Below are positions 6,594-7,408 of a stretch of 7,408 nucleotides of DNA, piece by piece. Made by a program: the position numbers and the translations under genes. A model generated the notes under the pieces. That model was not told the DNA's origin. It saw nothing but the letters and a program-made list of their open reading frames with translations, and searched no databases. The first letter of the stretch is position 1; the number at the start of each line of letters is the position of its first letter. Origin of the DNA: an uncultured Fibrobacterota bacterium (GTDB lineage: Bacteria > Fibrobacterota > Chitinivibrionia > Chitinivibrionales > CAIOZP01); contig CAIOZP010000332.1 in the NCBI GenBank assembly GCA_903862805.1, forward strand, positions 1 through 7,408, given 5' to 3'.

Positions 6594-7408
6594 ATGGAAC
6601 AGTCGCGGCCGCTCAAAAACTATTCGCACGATGTCAAGCCGGTCTCGTGGGACGATGCCGAGAGTGCCGATGCCCGCGAGGCATTCGATCTGGTGCCGAG
6701 TTTCGTCGGCGAGGCCGATATGGATATGCGGGTGACTTGGCTCAACGCATTCGGCATGAGGCAGCTCGGTTATGATCGCCGCGACATCGACGAAGGGCTT
6801 TTAGTCTTCCGCATCTGGGCCGAAGAGCACGCCGAAGAACTGCGCCAGGACATCATCAACATCCTCGCAGGCGACTGGGGAGAGCCTAAGGAATATCACC
6901 TTGTCTGCAAGGATGGTTCCGATCTTCACGCGCAGGTCATGACCATTCCGCTCAAGCGCAACGGCGAGGTCTGCGGCTTTCGCGCAATCGCAAAAGACAT
7001 CTCCACCGAATACCGCCTGCGTCGCCAACTTGCATTGAGTGAAGAACGATTTCGCGGGGTATTCGTTCGCTCGCCAATCGGCATGGCGGTGGTCAATGCT
7101 TCTGGTAAAATCATCGAGGCGAATCTGGCCTTCGAAGGAATTGTCGGGCGCAGTCCGATCCTCCCAGGCAACGATCTGTACGAACTTATTCCGCATCTTG
7201 CCGGACACGTTGGTGCAGTTGACGCTTCGACGCGGCCGCTCAGCATAACGGTTGGCCCGACCGCCCACGCCCGCGATTGCGAGGCATACGTTATTCCGAT
7301 CGGCGGCGCGGCATCAAGCGTACACCTAATTCAGATGCTCGATGTGACCTCGCGAAATCTGCGCGCAAAGGAATCGCTTGACGTTGTGCGAAGCGAGGCC
7401 GCCTGGAC
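6594..7408 (+). CDS. Multi-PAS-domain sensor protein, N-terminal part (3' partial)
   Basis: The frame is open from the ATG at 6594 to the window edge (271 codons and two bases). There is no signal peptide or membrane helix in the visible part, so it is probably cytosolic. A first PAS domain (about 28-140) shows PSFVGEADMDMRVTWLNAFG, LGYDRRDI, a KDGSDLHAQVMTIPL strand pair and the closing GFRAIAKDIS. A helical linker EYRLRRQLALSEERFRGVF (139-157) leads into a second PAS (about 150-255) with SPIGMAVVNASGKIIEANLAF and a VHLIQMLDVTSRN ending. A new helix (about 256-271) begins at the edge. PAS chains of this form usually end in a histidine kinase or a GGDEF/EAL output, but the output module lies outside the window and cannot be named. 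It follows the lipoprotein gene by 17 bases, so co-transcription is likely. Confidence 0.85.
   Translation, partial: MEQSRPLKNYSHDVKPVSWDDAESADAREAFDLVPSFVGEADMDMRVTWLNAFGMRQLGYDRRDIDEGLLVFRIWAEEHAEELRQDIINILAGDWGEPKEYHLVCKDGSDLHAQVMTIPLKRNGEVCGFRAIAKDISTEYRLRRQLALSEERFRGVFVRSPIGMAVVNASGKIIEANLAFEGIVGRSPILPGNDLYELIPHLAGHVGAVDASTRPLSITVGPTAHARDCEAYVIPIGGAASSVHLIQMLDVTSRNLRAKESLDVVRSEAAW

Overview
The window carries protein-coding genes on the plus strand only, at moderate GC, packed tightly with no gene-free stretch over about 70 bases. It suggests a Gram-negative-type bacterium: there is a SlyX homologue, a lipoprotein signal with glycine after the lipobox cysteine, and an NtrB/NtrC-like two-component pair. 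I cannot place the phylum from sequence alone. No tRNA, rRNA, CRISPR array or mobile element was seen.

Region 1 (1-1655). One long reading frame enters from beyond the left edge and ends at 1580. Its first part looks like a glycoside hydrolase (sandwich tail plus most of a TIM barrel). Its second part is a GlmS-like double-SIS sugar isomerase that lacks its N-terminal beginning. The join lies near 789-806, exactly where the barrel reaches its expected nucleophile strand, and rare-codon use changes abruptly there. This is the strongest oddity in the window: a natural fusion or deletion product, or an assembly chimera. A strong intrinsic terminator follows at 1622-1655.

Region 2 (1669-1887). 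A small slyX gene starts only 13 bases after the terminator U-tract.

Region 3 (1922-7408). This is probably one transcription unit: a membrane histidine kinase, an NtrC-type sigma-54 response regulator, a solute-binding lipoprotein of the oligopeptide/nickel (SBP_bac_5) class, and the beginning of a cytosolic multi-PAS sensor that runs off the right edge. The gaps between these genes are 9, 26 and 17 bases. The likely logic is that the kinase senses an extracytoplasmic signal and phosphorylates the regulator, which drives sigma-54 promoters elsewhere, while the lipoprotein binds a peptide-like ligand. No permease or ATPase gene for that lipoprotein is visible. The next gene is a sensor instead, so the module could be about ligand sensing as much as uptake; this is inference.
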